The position numbers were made by a program, and so were the translations under genes. Below the pieces are notes generated by a model. That model had not been told where the DNA came from and ran no database searches. It was given only the letters and a program-made list of their open reading frames with translations. A stretch of DNA of 64,000 nucleotides from Deltaproteobacteria bacterium. Its GTDB lineage: Bacteria; Myxococcota_A; UBA796; SXON01. Below, piece after piece: positions 27,393-36,143 of the stretch (the stretch's first letter is position 1; each line of letters starts with the position of its first letter). The DNA is taken from contig CANFCK010000001.1 of assembly GCA_947445035.1 (NCBI GenBank), positions 362,044-426,043 on the forward strand, written 5' to 3'.

Positions 27393-27998
27393 TCAGCCGC
27401 CGGTGTCCTCGTCGGTGTCGCCGCCGTTGAGCATCGTGAAGTCGGGGGTGGCAGGGCACACCGCGGGTTCGGTCTCGCAGTCGCCGGTCGCGTCTTCGTG
27501 TCCGCACTTTTCGCTCGCGATGCAGGTCGCGACGGTGACGGTCGGCACCACCAGCAGGGTCCCGAACCACGCCGCATCGAGCGCGCAGCTTTCTTCGGCA
27601 CAGGGCAGGATGTCCGCGAAGACGACGGTGCCGTCGACGGCGACGCCTTGCACGTGAAGGCCGGTCTCACAGGCGGGCGCCGTGTACTCCCATGCGATGA
27701 TCACCTGCTGGGTGTCGAAGTCGAGGGGCTCGTGGGCACCGAGCACGACACCCACGGCGTCGAGGCGGGCTTCGAGGATCGTCCAGTCGTGAAAGACCTC
27801 CACCACCGCGTCGCTGGTCTCCTGCTCGGTTGGTGCGGTGGCGGCCTGCACGGAAGGGCCCGCGTCGGACACGAGGAATCGAAGCGAAAGCACGGCGTCG
27901 TCATCCGGACAGGACGACCACTCGGCAAACCAGCACCGCTCGGCTTTGCACGCCACGAATGGCGGCTCGATGATGCAGCCCGCGAAGAAAAGCATCAT
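27393..27998 (-). CDS. small lipoprotein, unknown
   Basis: This 201-residue protein has a very short signal and lipobox (MMLFFAGC). Several Cys follow (CKAERCWF, CSSCPDDD), and the C-terminus is Asp/Thr/Gly (GGDTDEDTGG). It has an alternating beta-like pattern. No domain is recognised. It starts at the ATG at 27998, and its 3' end nearly abuts the convergent dnaJ-like gene. Confidence 0.65.
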   Translation of the reverse strand: MMLFFAGCIIEPPFVACKAERCWFAEWSSCPDDDAVLSLRFLVSDAGPSVQAATAPTEQETSDAVVEVFHDWTILEARLDAVGVVLGAHEPLDFDTQQVIIAWEYTAPACETGLHVQGVAVDGTVVFADILPCAEESCALDAAWFGTLLVVPTVTVATCIASEKCGHEDATGDCETEPAVCPATPDFTMLNGGDTDEDTGG

Positions 27999-28097
27999 CG
28001 CGTCGGGTCCGCTGGCGGTGGCGAGAGGAGATCGGGACTGGCGCTGGCGGGGTGTCCCATCGCCACAGAATAGCCTACGCCGGCGTGTCCGGGCGCG

Positions 28098-28451
28098 TCA
28101 CTCCAGGTAGCCGAGCGTCCGAAGCCGCTTCAGCGTCGGGTCGCGCTCCTCGAACTCCACCGCATCGGGGCCGGCGTACCCGAGAGTCTCGAGCCTCTCG
28201 CGCTCCGCCCCCGACAGCGCGTCTCCAGCGCCGCGCGTCCCCTCCTGAGCCAGACCCTCCAGCGCCGCCCGGGCCCGCGTCTGGGTGCGAGGGTTGGCGT
28301 TGTCCCCGGGCTCGATCGCGAAGGCGTACAGCCGCGAGGTGCCGTCATCGTCCTCCGTGGCCGCGGAGCCGGCGCAGAAACGGCGACCGGCGGCGATGCG
28401 GTCCAGCGGCACTTCGTGGAGGTGGTACAAAACCAGCACTCGCCGCCACAC
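28098..28451 (-). CDS. short ORF, possible remnant of a sulfatase-type C-terminus
   Basis: This 117-residue ORF has strongly coding-like codon use, from a GTG at 28451. Its end contains RLETLGYAGP and LKRLRTLGYLE. Sulfatases of this phylum often end with a similar LxxLGY motif, and a degraded or laterally truncated sulfatase/phosphodiesterase would leave such a piece. The N-terminal part (VLVLYHLHEVPLDRIAAG) shows no known active site. It overlaps no strong gene. It could also be a small independent protein. Confidence 0.4.
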   Translation of the reverse strand: MWRRVLVLYHLHEVPLDRIAAGRRFCAGSAATEDDDGTSRLYAFAIEPGDNANPRTQTRARAALEGLAQEGTRGAGDALSGAERERLETLGYAGPDAVEFEERDPTLKRLRTLGYLE

Positions 28452-28477
28452 TTCCGGGAGGTGGGAGCGCGCCCGCC

Positions 28478-29020
28478 ATGGGGCCGGCTATACCTATGAA
28501 GATGCGCATTCACCCTACCGATGAACCCGCGAGGCAGGCTCAGACTTTCCGAACGCGGTGGGGCGCGTGCGTGGTGGATGCGGACCGGCTTGAGTTCACC
28601 GTCTCCGGCGCCCGAGATTGGGTGTCGGCGGTGATGGATGGTGGGTCGATCGTCCCTGGAATCCTGGTTTACGTCCTCATCGGGGGCGCCAGCTTCGCGT
28701 TCGGATTGCAGGCGTCCTTGGCTGGCCGCTGGTCGGATGGGGCGTTCGACGTCGGTCTCGGCCTGGCCGTTCTGGCGCTCGCCTGGGTCGACCGTCACCG
28801 ATCCGCCGCCCCGCGCATCGCGTTGACCTCCATCGAACGCATCGTGCCGTTCGCGCCCGTGACACCGCACGTTCCGGGCCGGTTCGACATCTGGTTCGAA
28901 GATGGGCGGCGGCGGCGCTGTCGCTACCTGGTCTTGCCCCGGAGCGAAGACGGCGGAGATGTGGAGTTTGCGAAGGCCTGCCGACTCTTTCGGGCCGCGG
29001 GACACCTCCCCCCGGTGTGA
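28478..29020 (+). CDS. small membrane protein with PH-like layout
   Basis: This 180-residue protein has a soluble N-terminus, two hydrophobic segments at about 66-82 and 88-104 (GILVYVLIGGASFAFGL, FDVGLGLAVLALAWV), then a C-terminal soluble domain with FDIWFEDGRRRRCRYL. A strand-helix pair around two helices resembles bacterial PH-domain membrane proteins, but similarity is weak. Starts at 28478, 28496 and 28502 are in frame; 28478 has a purine-rich GGAGGTGGG 12 bases upstream. It is convergent with htpX. Confidence 0.6.
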   Translation: MGPAIPMKMRIHPTDEPARQAQTFRTRWGACVVDADRLEFTVSGARDWVSAVMDGGSIVPGILVYVLIGGASFAFGLQASLAGRWSDGAFDVGLGLAVLALAWVDRHRSAAPRIALTSIERIVPFAPVTPHVPGRFDIWFEDGRRRRCRYLVLPRSEDGGDVEFAKACRLFRAAGHLPPV

Positions 29021-29021
29021 T

Positions 29022-29900
29022 TTATCCCACGAACCGCTGCCCGCTCTTGTCCAGTTCGGCGGTGAGCGCCTCCAAGCGCGCCACGCGCTCGCCGGTGCTC
29101 GGATGGGTACGGAACAAGCTGAGGAAACCGCCACCGGTGAGCGGACTCACGATGAACATGTGGGCGGTGGCGGGCTGTACCTGGTTGGGCACGGCGTGAA
29201 CGCCGACTTCGAGCCGCCGCAGCGCGCGCGCCAGAGGCCGACCGTCCCCGATGAGGCGCGCCGCGTAGTCGTCTGCGGCGTACTCGCGCGACCGGCTGAT
29301 CGCCAACTGAATCACTGTCGCGACAAATGGCGCCAGAAGGATGGTGGCGAGGCCGCCCAGGACGCCGCCGCGCTCGTTCTCATCGCTGCGACCGCCGCCG
29401 AAGATCAGCGCCCACTGCGCCCAGTTGGCGAGCATCGAGATCGCGCCCGCGGCAACGGCCGCCACCGCCGAGATCAGCGTGTCGCGGTTCTTCACGTGGG
29501 CCAGCTCGTGGGCCAGGACGCCGCGCAGCTCGTCGATCGGCATGATCTGGAGGATGCCTTCGGTCACTGCGACGGCGGCGTGGGCCGGGTCGCGGCCGGT
29601 GGCAAACGCATTCGGCATCGCGCCGGGGACGACGTAGACCTTGGGCATGGGCAGGCCCGCCCGGTCGGCCAGCTCGGCCACCATCGCGTGTAGCTTCGGG
29701 GCTTCGCCCGCCGTCACTTCCTTGGCGCCGTACATCGCCAGCACGATGCGATCGCTGAACCACCAGCTGCCCATGTTCATGACGATGGCCAAGCCGAAGG
29801 CGAGCATCATGCCGGCGTTGCCGCCGAGGCTCCGGCCCACCACCACGAGGAGCGCCGTCAGCAGCGCCAGAAGAACCGTCGTCTTGATTGTGTTCAGCAT
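29022..29900 (-). CDS. htpX: HtpX-family membrane metalloprotease
   Basis: This 292-residue M48 peptidase degrades misfolded inner-membrane proteins. It has two N-terminal helices (LLALLTALLVVVG; LAFGLAIVMNMGSW), the active-site helix HELAHVKNRD at 131-140 (His 131, Glu 132, His 135), and the third ligand Glu in SREYAADDYAARL. It starts at the ATG at 29900 (MLNTIKTTVLLALL). It is divergent from flhA with 84 bases between. The gene is intact and unrelated to the broken M48 gene at 51816-52239. Confidence 0.93.
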   Translation of the reverse strand: MLNTIKTTVLLALLTALLVVVGRSLGGNAGMMLAFGLAIVMNMGSWWFSDRIVLAMYGAKEVTAGEAPKLHAMVAELADRAGLPMPKVYVVPGAMPNAFATGRDPAHAAVAVTEGILQIMPIDELRGVLAHELAHVKNRDTLISAVAAVAAGAISMLANWAQWALIFGGGRSDENERGGVLGGLATILLAPFVATVIQLAISRSREYAADDYAARLIGDGRPLARALRRLEVGVHAVPNQVQPATAHMFIVSPLTGGGFLSLFRTHPSTGERVARLEALTAELDKSGQRFVG

Positions 29901-29984
29901 GCCCTGATCGTAGGGACGGCGGAGCCGATCGAAAAGGGGATCGCCGCCGCTCAACTATTCGTGACCCTGACCGATGGGGGCACG

Positions 29985-32123
29985 ATGGCCACCGCCGGCG
30001 CAGATCCTCGCACCCGTTCCGTCTCTACGTCCACATCGGTGATAGGGACCATCCGTCGTAACTCCGACGCGGTTTTGGCGTTCGGCGTCTTCGGCGTGGT
30101 CGCGATCATGATGGTGCCGCTGCCGCCAGTGATCCTCGACCTGCTCCTCGCGGCCAGCATCACGGTCTCGCTCCTCATCTTCCTCGTGGCGCTCTACGCC
30201 AAGAAGCCGGTGGACTTCTCCGTCTTTCCGACGGTGCTCCTGGTCACCACGCTCTTTCGGCTGAGCCTCGGCGTGGCGAGCACGCGGCTGATCCTCACCC
30301 ATGGGGCCGAGGGTCCCGGCGCGGCCGGCCACGTCATCGAGGCGGTCGGCAACTTCCTGGTCGGTGGCAACTACGTCGTCGGCTTCATCATCTTCGCGAT
30401 CCTCGTCGTCATCAACTTCATGGTGGTGACCAAGGGTGCGGGCCGCGTGGCCGAGGTCGCCGCGCGCTTCACCCTTGACGCGATGCCCGGCAAGCAGATG
30501 GCGATCGACGCCGAGCTCAACGCCGGGCTCATCGACGAAAAGGTGGCCAAGCGCCGCCGGGCCGAGGTTGCAAGAGAGGCCGACTTCTACGGCGCGATGG
30601 ACGGCGCCAGCAAGTTCATCAAGGGCGACGCCATCGCGGCGATCCTCATCATCCTGATCAACATCCTCGGCGGCATCATCATCGGCGTGGTGATGAACGG
30701 CCTCGACATCGGCACGGCGCTCGCCAACTACACCATCCTCACCATCGGCGACGGGCTCGCCAACCAGTTCCCAGCGCTCATCACCAGCGCCGCGGCGGGC
30801 ATGTTGGTGACGCGGGTCAACGACATCGACGAGAGCTCCCTCGACACCCAGGTCAGCCGGCAGGTGCTCGGAAACCCCCGGGTACTCGCGATCCTCGCGG
30901 TGATCGCCGGCATGTTCGTCTTCGTGCCCGGGCTGCGGCTGGTGTTCTTCGTCATCTCGGTCGGGCTGGGACTCGCGGCGTGGTTCTTCAAGGACGGCGT
31001 GCCCCTCGCGCCGCCGGAGGAAGACGACGCGCCCACGGTCGCGACGGAAGCGCCGATCGAGGACCTGCTCAAGATCGACCCGGTCGCCGTCGAGCTCGGC
31101 CTCGATCTCATCTACCTGGGCGACGAAACCCGCGGCGGCCAGCTGGTCGAGCGCGTGCAGCGCATCCGACGGCAGCTTGCCCAGGACCTCGGCCTGATTC
31201 TCCCGACGGTCCGACTACGCGACAACGTAAAGCTCGGCGCCGGGCAATACCGCGTGCTGCTGCGCGGCGAGGTTGTCGCGACCGGAAACGTCGTCGCTCG
31301 GCAGAACCTCGCCCTCGATCCGGGCGGCGTCACCGGCACCCTTCGCGGTACCGAGGGCCACGATCCGGTCTTCGGGATGAAGGGCGTCTGGGTCCCCGAC
31401 AACAGCCGTGCCAAGGCCCAGCAGCTTGGCTACACCGTGGTCGACGTGCCGACGGTGCTTACGACGCACCTCGACGATCTCCTCAAGCGCTTTGCCCACG
31501 AGTTGTTCGGGCGCCAGAACCTCGCCGAGGCCCTGGAGCGTGTCTCCCAGGCCAATCCCAAGCTGGTGGAGGAGCTGACGCCCGACCCGCTTCCCCGCGC
31601 CGTCGTGCTCCGTGTCTTCCGCAACCTCATCGCCGAGGGCATCGGCGTGCGCGACACCCAGGGCATCCTCGAAGCGCTGGCCGAGTTCGCGCCCCGTACC
31701 CGTGACGCCGACGTCCTGACCGAGTTCGTTCGCCAGCGTCTCAACCGCGCCGTCACCGCACGCTTTGTCGGTGACGACGGAACCCTCCGCTACATGGGCC
31801 TTGCCGCCGATGCGGAAGACGCCGTCAGTCGTGGCCTGCAAGGCGGCGACGGTGGGGCGATGACGCTGGTTCTCGACCCCGACACCACCCGCAAGCTCAT
31901 CCAGGCCGTCCGCGCCGCCACCGATCGTTTCGTCGGTCCGGGCGAGGCCGTGCTGCTCGTGCCGCCGCTCGCGCGCGGTCCGATGCGCCGGCTGCTCGAA
32001 AAGGTCCTGCCCCGCGTACCCGTTCTTTCCCCTGGCGAGATCGTTCCGGGGACCGGAATCGAACGCGTCGGCGAGATCAGCCTTGGGGGCGGGCGCCCAG
32101 GGCCTGCGGTGGCGAGGGCCTGA
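29985..32123 (+). CDS. flhA: flagellar export apparatus protein FlhA
   Basis: This 712-residue inner-membrane protein is the major gate component of the flagellar type III export system. The N-terminal part has about eight helices (for example FGVFGVVAIMMVPLPPVILD) and the FHIPEP-type region with KQMAIDAELNAGLIDE and READFYGAMDGASKFIKGDA. The C-terminal cytosolic domain (about 360-712) binds export chaperones. The ATG at 29985 is preferred over an in-frame GTG at 29961 because GGGGG lies just upstream. In other bacteria flhF, flhG and fliA usually follow; here a 322-base gap leads straight to fliA. Confidence 0.97.
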   Translation: MATAGADPRTRSVSTSTSVIGTIRRNSDAVLAFGVFGVVAIMMVPLPPVILDLLLAASITVSLLIFLVALYAKKPVDFSVFPTVLLVTTLFRLSLGVASTRLILTHGAEGPGAAGHVIEAVGNFLVGGNYVVGFIIFAILVVINFMVVTKGAGRVAEVAARFTLDAMPGKQMAIDAELNAGLIDEKVAKRRRAEVAREADFYGAMDGASKFIKGDAIAAILIILINILGGIIIGVVMNGLDIGTALANYTILTIGDGLANQFPALITSAAAGMLVTRVNDIDESSLDTQVSRQVLGNPRVLAILAVIAGMFVFVPGLRLVFFVISVGLGLAAWFFKDGVPLAPPEEDDAPTVATEAPIEDLLKIDPVAVELGLDLIYLGDETRGGQLVERVQRIRRQLAQDLGLILPTVRLRDNVKLGAGQYRVLLRGEVVATGNVVARQNLALDPGGVTGTLRGTEGHDPVFGMKGVWVPDNSRAKAQQLGYTVVDVPTVLTTHLDDLLKRFAHELFGRQNLAEALERVSQANPKLVEELTPDPLPRAVVLRVFRNLIAEGIGVRDTQGILEALAEFAPRTRDADVLTEFVRQRLNRAVTARFVGDDGTLRYMGLAADAEDAVSRGLQGGDGGAMTLVLDPDTTRKLIQAVRAATDRFVGPGEAVLLVPPLARGPMRRLLEKVLPRVPVLSPGEIVPGTGIERVGEISLGGGRPGPAVARA

Positions 32124-32169
32124 GGGGCGGTGCTTTCGGCGACCGTGCTTCTGAAAAGCAGCTCGCAGC

Positions 32170-32210
32170 GTGCTCACGGGGGTCGCTGGCTACTCCCGTA
32201 GCCCGGGGTG
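32170..32210 (+). repeat. dispersed hairpin repeat family 1, copy B (partial)
   Basis: The core GGCTACTCCCGTAGCC (32188-32203) is identical to copy C, with GCTCAC upstream and G-rich sequence downstream. It lies in the 322-base gap between flhA and fliA, where flhF/flhG would normally be expected; nothing else coding is seen there. Bases about 32219-32263 weakly resemble family 2 repeats (TTGGGCGAGC, ACCCAACG). Confidence 0.6.
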
Positions 32211-32445
32211 CGGGCGGGGTTGGGCGAGCAACGAGAACCCAACGGAACGCTGGCGTCGGGGAGGTCTGGCCTGGCTCCCCGCTCGCCCAGCGCCACGCCC
32301 ATCGGCGCTCGCGACGCAACCGCCGAGGAGCGGTGCGCGACCGCCGCGACGGAAGTGCGAAACATTTGGCCCTGCTATCTCGGCCGCCAGCGATCGCTTT
32401 GGCGCTCCACCCTCAACTTCCCCCCGCGCCGACCGATGGGGGGGG

Positions 32446-33255
32446 ATGAGCGATGGGGCAATGGTCGTAAACATGATTCCCCGGGCGTACTCCGCGCCGC
32501 GCGAGCGCCTCGTCGACGGGATGACCCGCGACGACGCCTGCCGCCGCTTCCAGAAGAAGATACTCACCGTCGCCCGGAAGGTCTGGACGCACGTCCGCGA
32601 CGACGCCGGCGTGGACCTCGAAGACCTGACGAGCTTCGGTGTGGTGGGCCTCCTCGAAGCCTTCGAGCGCTACCAAGACGGCCACGGCATGGAGTTCGCG
32701 GCGTTCGCCGACTACCGCATCCGCGGGGCCATGCTCGACGCGCTGCGGACGATGGATACCTTCACCCGGCGGCGTCGCGACACGGCGCGGAAGCTGAAAG
32801 CGGCCGAGACAAAGGCCCGGACCGACGGCAACCACAGCCCCAACCACGACCCCTCGCCCACCGAAGTGGCGGCCGCGATGGGCGCCAGCATGGAAGAGTA
32901 CTGGCTGGCCCTCGAAATCGCGACGCCAGTTTCGCTCGTGCCCATCGACGACGTCGTGGACGTCAACGGTTTCATCCGGATGGCCTTTTCGTCGGACGGC
33001 GAAAACGAGGCGCCGGCGCGCATCGCCGAAGAAGAGGTGCGGATCGCGCTGCGGCGCGCCATCCAGGGCCTTCCGGAGCGTGAGCGTCAGGTCACCTTGC
33101 TGTACTACGGTCGCGACATGAGTCTCGCCGAAATCGGTGACGTGTTCGCGGTCTCGCCCTCACGCATCTGTCAGGTGCTCGGCATCGCTCGCGGCAAGCT
33201 CCGCGCCGTGTTGCTGCTCTCCTTGGATGCCGACGGGCAGCGGGCGGCGGGATGA
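32446..33255 (+). CDS. fliA: RNA polymerase sigma factor for flagellar operons (FliA/sigma-28)
   Basis: This 269-residue sigma-70-family factor directs late flagellar gene transcription. Region 2 includes FGVVGLLEAFERYQDGHG and FAAFADYRIRGAMLDALR. Region 4 includes LPERERQVTLLYYGRDMSLA and SPSRICQVLGIARGKL. The start at 32446 follows a GGGGGG purine run; 32461 is an alternative. The stop overlaps the flgF start by 4 bases (ATGA), so sigma factor and rod genes are translated together. Confidence 0.93.
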   Translation: MSDGAMVVNMIPRAYSAPRERLVDGMTRDDACRRFQKKILTVARKVWTHVRDDAGVDLEDLTSFGVVGLLEAFERYQDGHGMEFAAFADYRIRGAMLDALRTMDTFTRRRRDTARKLKAAETKARTDGNHSPNHDPSPTEVAAAMGASMEEYWLALEIATPVSLVPIDDVVDVNGFIRMAFSSDGENEAPARIAEEEVRIALRRAIQGLPERERQVTLLYYGRDMSLAEIGDVFAVSPSRICQVLGIARGKLRAVLLLSLDADGQRAAG

Positions 33256-33926
33256 GGGACCTTTACGTTGCGCTGAGCGGCGCGGGCGCTGCCTGGGACA
33301 GCATGTCCGGCATCGCGCAGAACCTCGCCAACAGCAAAACCCAGGGCTACCGCGAGCAGCGCACCAGTTTTGAGCTGGTCGGCCCCCCCGGCGGCGAGCT
33401 TTACGCTGGTGTCGGAACGGTCTCCTACTCCACGGCCGACGGCCCGCTGGAGATGGACCAGGTGCCGACGCACCTTGCCCTCCGTGGCGACGGCTTTTTT
33501 GCGCTGGAAGACGGCACCTACACTCGCGACGGCAGCTTCCGCATCGATGGCGAAGGGCAGCTGGTCACTCACGATGGCGTTCCGGTGCTCGGGGACGGTG
33601 GCAGCATCCAACTCGAGCCGGGCGAGACCTTGACCGTCGGTCCGGACGGGACGCTCGCCGGCAGCAAGTCCGGGGCGTTGGGCGCCGTGAAGATCGTCAT
33701 GCTCAACGGGGCGGAGCCCCTGGGCGGCAACCGCTGGGGTGGGATCGAGGGCGATCCGCTCCCCGAGACGACCATCGTCCAGGGCGCGGTCGAAGGCTCA
33801 AACGCCGACATCATGCGCGGCATGATCGACATGATGGAAGCCACCCGCTTCTTCGAAGCCCAACAGAAGGCCATCCAGGCGAGCGACGAGACCCGCGCCC
33901 GCCTCAACCGAATCGGAGGAAGCTAA
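33252..33926 (+). CDS. flgF: flagellar proximal rod protein FlgF
   Basis: This 224-residue rod protein begins MRDLYVALSGAGAAWDSMSG. It has the family motif IAQNLANSKTQGYRE and the C-terminal helix SNADIMRGMIDMMEATRFFE, which assemble into the drive shaft. It is exported through the FlhA apparatus. It overlaps fliA by 4 bases, and its last base is the first base of flgG. Confidence 0.95.
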   Translation: MRDLYVALSGAGAAWDSMSGIAQNLANSKTQGYREQRTSFELVGPPGGELYAGVGTVSYSTADGPLEMDQVPTHLALRGDGFFALEDGTYTRDGSFRIDGEGQLVTHDGVPVLGDGGSIQLEPGETLTVGPDGTLAGSKSGALGAVKIVMLNGAEPLGGNRWGGIEGDPLPETTIVQGAVEGSNADIMRGMIDMMEATRFFEAQQKAIQASDETRARLNRIGGS

Positions 33927-34711
33927 TGCGTGCTCTCTACACCGCGGCAAGTGGCATGACCGCTTACCAGACCAAGATCGACAACATAGCGAACAACCTG
34001 GCCAATGCCAATACGACCGGCTTCAAGAAGGTGCGCGAGCACTTCGAAGACCTCGTGTACCAGAGCATGGGCGCGCGCGGCGGGGCCAACGGCGCCTCGG
34101 CCACCAACCCCCTTCAGATGGGCAGCGGCGTGCGCCTCGCGTCGTTGATTCGCGACACCCGCACTGGCGACGCGACGATGACCGGCAACCAGTTCGACAT
34201 GATGATCAGCGGCGACGGGTTCTTCGTCGTCGAGACCCCTTCCGGCGAGGAGCTCTACACACGAGACGGCGCCTTCACCGCGGACAGCGAGGGCAACCTC
34301 ATCACCGCGGCTGGCTACCGTGTCTCCCCGGGAATCCAAGTCCCGGAAGGCACCACGGAGCTGTTGATCGGGGAGGATGGCAACGTCACCGCGCGCGTAC
34401 AGGGCACCTCGGGCATCGAGGACACCGGGCTCGGTCAGTTCGAGCTGGCCCGCTTCCCCAACGCCGGTGGCCTCTCGGCGACCGGTGGCAACTACTTCCG
34501 AGCGACGGTCGCCAGCGGGGAGGGCCAGCGGGGCGCTCCAGGCGGCGAGGGCATGGGCATCATTCGCCAGGGTGCGCTCGAAGCCAGCAACGTCGACGTT
34601 GCCGAAGAGTTGGTGGGCATGATCACTGCCCAGCGCAGCTTCGAGCTGTCGTCCAAGGTCATCCAGGCCGCCGACGAGATGATGTCGACCGCCGTCAACC
34701 TGAGGCGCTGA
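33926..34711 (+). CDS. flgG: flagellar distal rod protein FlgG
   Basis: This 261-residue protein begins MRALYTAASGMTAYQTKIDN and carries IANNLANANTTGFKK, the flagellar rod/hook N-terminal signature. The C-terminal helix SNVDVAEELVGMITAQRSFE is also conserved. It forms the rod that crosses the periplasm. Start and stop overlap the neighbours by one base (TAATG, TGATG), as in a tightly coupled operon. Confidence 0.97.
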   Translation: MRALYTAASGMTAYQTKIDNIANNLANANTTGFKKVREHFEDLVYQSMGARGGANGASATNPLQMGSGVRLASLIRDTRTGDATMTGNQFDMMISGDGFFVVETPSGEELYTRDGAFTADSEGNLITAAGYRVSPGIQVPEGTTELLIGEDGNVTARVQGTSGIEDTGLGQFELARFPNAGGLSATGGNYFRATVASGEGQRGAPGGEGMGIIRQGALEASNVDVAEELVGMITAQRSFELSSKVIQAADEMMSTAVNLRR

Positions 34712-35379
34712 TGAACCCGAAGTGGCTCGAACTGTGGCCGCTGCTGATCCTCGCGGGGGCAGGGGCGTTGGCGCCTGCGGCGGCGACGGCGGCGACTCCC
34801 GAGGCGGCGATTCGCACGGCCGTCGCAGCGCGGCTGGGCATGGCGGAAGCCGACGTGCTGTTGACCGACCTCGACGCCCCCGCGGGGCTGCCGGCCGACG
34901 CAGACTTCACGGTCGAGCTGCCTGGCTACTCGCTGCGGGAGGGCCACATCTCGGTGGAGCTCAAGTCGCTCAAAGGCAGCTGGCGACTGCGTCCTGACTT
35001 GTCGTTGTGGGTCACGGTTCCGGTCGCCGCGCAGGCGGTTGCGCGCGGCGAACGGGTCGAGGCCACCCTGGCGCGGGTGCGCCAGCGCGACCTACGCGGC
35101 AGCAGCCCGGTGGACGCGAACTTGTCGTGGGAGGCGACGACGTCAATCGCGGCCGGGCAGCCCGTGACCATCGGCCGCGTGCGGCGATTGCCGGATCTGC
35201 GCGATGGCGCTCGCGTCAGCGTGGTCGTCAGCCGGGGCGGGATTTCGGTCCGGGCACAAGGTGAGCTGCTCGCCGACGCCGTGATCGGCGAGACGGTCGC
35301 GGTGCTCAATCTCGCGACTCGAAGCCAACAGATGGGCGTGCTCCAAGCCGATGGCACCGTCACCCTCGGAGGTTCGTGA
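34711..35379 (+). CDS. flgA: flagellar P-ring assembly chaperone FlgA
   Basis: This 222-residue periplasmic protein has a signal peptide (LWPLLILAGAGALAPAAATAA) and the SAF/FlgA domain, with WVTVPVAAQAVARGERVEA and RRLPDLRDGARVSVVVSRGG. The late SQQMGVLQADGTVTLGGS is typical of FlgA ends. It chaperones FlgI during P-ring assembly, although flgI itself is not in the window. Confidence 0.9.
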   Translation: MNPKWLELWPLLILAGAGALAPAAATAATPEAAIRTAVAARLGMAEADVLLTDLDAPAGLPADADFTVELPGYSLREGHISVELKSLKGSWRLRPDLSLWVTVPVAAQAVARGERVEATLARVRQRDLRGSSPVDANLSWEATTSIAAGQPVTIGRVRRLPDLRDGARVSVVVSRGGISVRAQGELLADAVIGETVAVLNLATRSQQMGVLQADGTVTLGGS

Positions 35380-36044
35380 TGCTCGTTCTCCTCGCGATGT
35401 CCTGTGCTGTGGGACCGATGGGCGCGCTGGCCGCGCCGCCCCCGCCGCTTCCCGAACCGGAGGAGTACGTCGACGAGCCGGAGCCGGGGTCCTCGCTCTG
35501 GGCCTCCGCCGACAGCCGCGCCGTGCTCGGCAACAACAACGTGCGCTCGGTCGGGGACATTGTCACCATCAACATCGACGAGTCGGTGGTCACCCAGTTG
35601 GGGGCTGACACAAATACCGCTCGCGACAGCAAGTCTGAGTTCGCGATCACGACGCTACTAGGACTGGACACCTCGATCCTTCGCGACAACCCCAACATGG
35701 GCGCGGCCATCGGCCTCGGCGGCGCCAGCGGGACGTCGCTTGCCGGCAGCGGCCGCACGTCGCGAGACGGCTCGATGCAGACGATGCTCTCGTGTACCGT
35801 GAAGGCGGTGAACCCGAACGGGACCATCCTGTTGGAGGGGCGCAAGCGCGTCGGCGTCAACAACGAAACCCAGTACGTGACCTTCCGCGGGGTCGCCCGT
35901 CCCCGCGACATCAGCCTCAACAACGTCATCGAGTCCTACCGCCTCGTCGACGTGTCGGCCGAGGTCACGGGCGGTGGCGTGCTCGCCAACCAGCAGGGCC
36001 AGGGGTGGGCGGCGTCCATTGCCAACGTGTTGTGGCCGTTCTGA
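35376..36044 (+). CDS. flgH: flagellar L-ring protein FlgH
   Basis: This 222-residue outer-membrane protein has a lipoprotein-like leader (LVLLAMSCA), a Pro/Glu-rich linker, then the L-ring domain with GSSLWASADSRAVLG, the strand VGDIVTINIDES and LLEGRKRVGVNNETQYVTF. The L-ring lets the rod pass the outer membrane. The gene starts 4 bases inside flgA. The next expected genes, flgI and flgJ, are absent. A truncated lipoprotein start and an aldo-keto reductase follow instead. Confidence 0.93.
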   Translation: MMLVLLAMSCAVGPMGALAAPPPPLPEPEEYVDEPEPGSSLWASADSRAVLGNNNVRSVGDIVTINIDESVVTQLGADTNTARDSKSEFAITTLLGLDTSILRDNPNMGAAIGLGGASGTSLAGSGRTSRDGSMQTMLSCTVKAVNPNGTILLEGRKRVGVNNETQYVTFRGVARPRDISLNNVIESYRLVDVSAEVTGGGVLANQQGQGWAASIANVLWPF

Positions 36045-36059
36045 CATTATCGTCGGGCG

Positions 36060-36143
36060 ATGTTCCTGTTTCTCGCCTGTACCGCTGCCGTCGATGATCC
36101 TGACCTGGGCCAGAGCGGTGACGACTCCGGCGCCGCCGGCCGG
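36060..36143 (+). pseudogene. truncated lipoprotein 5' end
   Basis: MFLFLACTAAVDDPDLGQSG plus DDSGAAG is a typical lipoprotein leader and acidic linker for this organism, beginning at the ATG at 36060. From about 36143 the frame runs antisense through the aldo-keto reductase gene and loses sense. This looks like the 5' end of a gene cut by a rearrangement just after flgH, at the position where flgI would be expected. Confidence 0.5.
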
